Shown here in pieces: positions 32,503 to 34,379 of a stretch of 34,379 nucleotides of DNA. The notes below the pieces were generated by a model, which searched no databases, was not told where the DNA came from, and saw only the letters and a program-made list of their open reading frames with translations. Each line of letters opens with the position of its first letter. Within the stretch, counting starts at the first letter, position 1. Source of the stretch: Prevotellaceae bacterium (GTDB lineage Bacteria > Bacteroidota > Bacteroidia > Bacteroidales > UBA932); NCBI GenBank assembly GCA_031270845.1, contig JAISXF010000093.1, forward strand, positions 1-34,379, given 5' to 3'. Position numbers and translations under genes: made by a program.

Positions 32503-34038
32503 ATGAAACAGTTATATCATATCGCAATCTTCCTTATTGCCGGCATGGCAGTCGCCTGCACGGACGATGAAATCACCGGCGGCAGCGCTGCCGTAGAAGT
32601 AATAGGAAATCCGGTAACGGCCATTTCCCTCTCGAACATATCCGCCGGCGTGCTTTCGCTGCCCGACATCGACGCGACCGCCACGGTGCAGGTTACGGCG
32701 ACGCCGGACAATGCCGAAAACGCCGGTAACTATGTATTTATATCAAGCGATGCGAAAGTCTTTACCGTCGATCAAGCCGGCGTGGTGACCGCCACCGGCT
32801 ACGGCGAAGCGACATTGCGCGTCGTGTCGCAGAACGACGCCGCGGTATCGACCTCGTGCAGGGTGATTGTCGTGGGCACGCCCATTGAGTCGATTACCAT
32901 CACGCCGGCCTACGAGAATTATACGGTAACCCGTACCAATGCGGCCGGGCCGATAGTTATTCTCGCGCCGCAAATCACCGTCAACCCGTCCAACGCTTCG
33001 GTAAAAACGCTGAAGTACACGTCGTCGGATTTGTCGGTCGCGCTGGTCAGCGGCGACGGCGATATTTTTGCCCTCTGGGAAGGCGAAACCGTTATCCGCG
33101 CCGAAGCAATCGACGGCAGCGGAAAGTTTGTCGAATGCCACTTAACGGTTAATATTACGCCGGTGGCGTCTATTACTTTTAATAATATTACATTTAATAA
33201 CGTAGCGAATGCCATCACCACCGGCTCCACGTCGGGAACGTTACATGCCAACGATGTTTCCAATGCCGTTAATGCAACGGAGGGGCAGTCGTTTACCATC
33301 CCGAAAGTAACCGGCACAACGGCGCACAACATGCGCTATCAGCCCACCAATGCCTCCTTGAATACCTTCACCTACACGTCGTCGGACGAAAATGTAATGA
33401 CCGTCGCAACCAATGCCAGCAATGCCCTGGTGGTTACCCCGAAGACCGGAGTAGCCGGCTCGGCGACCGTCAGTATTGATGCCGCCGACGGGCACGGGGC
33501 GCATGCCGAGTTGAACGTCATCCTGCACAAAGCGCTCGACCGCAGCGCATGGAGCATTGCCGGCGCCTCGCCCGGCGGGGTCTATGATTACAGCGCTAAC
33601 GACCACTGGGGAGGCCCCGTAGAGAATATTATACGCGACGGCGTATCGGCCGGGCTGGTCAAAAACGACACGTATAACAATTCCCCGCAGGGCATTGCAG
33701 AAACGTATTTCGTGATTGACATGGCACAGCCGACCTCCTTCGACTACGTCTATATCGCGCTGCACGACTGGGTAACGCCCAATAATTATATCAAAATTAA
33801 CCGCTTTACGTTAGCCGGCAGCAACGACAACGTTTCCTATACGCCGCTTTCGTCGGAAGGCTCCGCCGGAACATTCACCGTGCCGACCAACATTTACAAT
33901 GTAGGCTACCTATTAACGAGGCCGTATTCATACCGTTATCTGCGGGTAGTTGTTTGGAACACCCAGACTTCGGCGGCCTACAAAAATATACCCTACTGGC
34001 TCGTAAAGGACTTCAAACTGGGCATTGGCCCGCAATAA
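32503..34038 (+). CDS. Surface lipoprotein with Ig-like repeats and F5/8 type C domain
   Basis: Last gene of PUL2. The lipobox (MAVAC) is followed by TDDE, matching the acidic surface-export signal. About three Ig-like BIG2-type repeats follow (approximately 35-125, 126-215, 216-340), marked by the recurring YTSSD or ISSD turn before a strand and by AVSTSCRVIVVGTPIESITI, shown in part. The C-terminal discoidin-like F5/8C domain (about 345-510) includes ETYFVIDMAQPTSFDYVYI and YRYLRVVVWNTQTS, a fold that often binds sugars. Length is 511 residues. There is no catalytic motif. It is probably a glycan-binding arm that presents N-glycoprotein to the endoglycosidase; this is inference from domains and position. 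Confidence 0.85.
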   Translation: MKQLYHIAIFLIAGMAVACTDDEITGGSAAVEVIGNPVTAISLSNISAGVLSLPDIDATATVQVTATPDNAENAGNYVFISSDAKVFTVDQAGVVTATGYGEATLRVVSQNDAAVSTSCRVIVVGTPIESITITPAYENYTVTRTNAAGPIVILAPQITVNPSNASVKTLKYTSSDLSVALVSGDGDIFALWEGETVIRAEAIDGSGKFVECHLTVNITPVASITFNNITFNNVANAITTGSTSGTLHANDVSNAVNATEGQSFTIPKVTGTTAHNMRYQPTNASLNTFTYTSSDENVMTVATNASNALVVTPKTGVAGSATVSIDAADGHGAHAELNVILHKALDRSAWSIAGASPGGVYDYSANDHWGGPVENIIRDGVSAGLVKNDTYNNSPQGIAETYFVIDMAQPTSFDYVYIALHDWVTPNNYIKINRFTLAGSNDNVSYTPLSSEGSAGTFTVPTNIYNVGYLLTRPYSYRYLRVVVWNTQTSAAYKNIPYWLVKDFKLGIGPQ

Positions 34039-34083
34039 AGCAAGGCATTTTTTTAAGTGTTTTAATAATTGTTTTTTGGAAAG

Positions 34084-34112
34084 AAGCCGTCTCCGCAAGA
34101 GGCGGCTTTTTT
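34084..34112 (+). terminator. Intrinsic terminator of PUL2
   Basis: AAGCCGTCTC (34084-34093) and GAGGCGGCTT (34099-34108) form a 10-bp stem with one G-T pair and a 5-base loop, followed by six T residues (34107-34112). It lies 46 bases after the last stop codon and closes the operon. Confidence 0.9.
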
Positions 34113-34191
34113 ATTTGATAATCGAATATCGACGACCGACCAAAAGCCGTATCATTTCGATGTAAATCATAAAAAATTATACGTGAGGCGG

Positions 34192-34379
34192 TTCATTGCA
34201 GCTGCAATGAAAGCTGTTGCAGCTGCAATGAAAGCTATTGCAGCTGCAATGAAAGCTGTTGCAGCTGCAATGAAGTCTGTTGCAGCTGCAATGAAAGCTA
34301 TTGCAGCTGCAATGAAAGCTGTTGCAGCTGCAATGAAAGCTATTGCAGCTGCAATGAAAGCTATTGCAGCTGCAATGAA
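34192..34379. repeat. 21-bp array of TTGCAGCTGCAA palindromes (runs off window)
   Basis: Eight complete 21-bp units and part of a ninth start at 34198, 34219, 34240, 34261, 34282, 34303, 34324, 34345 and 34366. Each holds the perfect 12-bp palindrome TTGCAGCTGCAA plus a 9-base spacer (TGAAAGCTG or TGAAAGCTA; one unit has TGAAGTCTG). The first unit is extended to a 20-bp perfect palindrome, TTCATTGCAG/CTGCAATGAA (34192-34211). The array begins about 80 bases beyond the PUL2 terminator and its right end is not seen. Confidence 0.97.

Noticed and set aside
1-34379. CRISPR array
   Set aside because: All repeats are contiguous 21-bp units or a palindrome with a near-constant 9-base spacer. There are no unique spacers and no cas genes.
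1-34379. tRNA or rRNA genes
   Set aside because: None recognised on either strand when reading the intergenic regions.

Overview
The window looks like a chromosome segment of a member of the Bacteroidota, most likely order Bacteroidales. The evidence is two SusC/SusD outer-membrane glycan uptake systems, lipoproteins with acidic residues just after the lipid-modified cysteine, TAnnTTTG-type promoter -7 elements, a Rho factor with a very long low-complexity insert, and a Bacteroidota-type AMP nucleosidase. Genus cannot be fixed from sequence alone.

Layout. (1) 1-280: a 21-bp tandem array. (2) 281-10674: housekeeping genes: engB, divergent xseA-xseB-AMP nucleosidase, convergent rho, then an arginase-family hydrolase, an FKBP-type isomerase and a DUF3127 protein, convergent dacB-type PBP4, and a divergent SDR epimerase. 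(3) 10675-10965: a strong bidirectional terminator overlapping a second 21-bp array built on a 12-bp palindrome. (4) 10966-21311, minus strand: polysaccharide-utilisation locus 1 (PUL1). In transcription order it holds a small FN3-like protein, a two-part surface lipoprotein, a GH76 alpha-1,6-mannanase, SusC, SusD and a DUF3823 lipoprotein. (5) 21312-22804: a gene-poor 1.5-kb control region with a second copy of the first array, a pair of 24-bp inverted repeats and a possible small ORF. (6) 22805-34038, plus strand: PUL2. It holds a FecR anti-sigma factor, an STN-containing SusC, SusD, a GH18-like protein without catalytic acids, a DUF1735+LamG lipoprotein, a DUF1735+GH18 endo-beta-N-acetylglucosaminidase with an intact DGIDFDDE motif, and an Ig-like+F5/8C lipoprotein. 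A terminator follows. (7) 34192-34379: a third 21-bp array, running off the window.

How it works together (inference). PUL1 should cut and import alpha-1,6-linked mannan. PUL2 should capture N-glycoproteins and release N-glycans at the chitobiose core. Side by side and divergently transcribed, they would suit mannose-rich glycoproteins such as fungal mannoproteins or host high-mannose N-glycans. PUL2 appears to be controlled by an STN-SusC/FecR relay, but no ECF sigma gene lies next to fecR.

The most unusual signal is the set of three unrelated tandem-repeat families, all with a period of exactly 21 bp and all intergenic. Two share a design of 12-bp palindrome plus 9-bp spacer. The third occurs twice, 21.5 kb apart, with the same terminal element.
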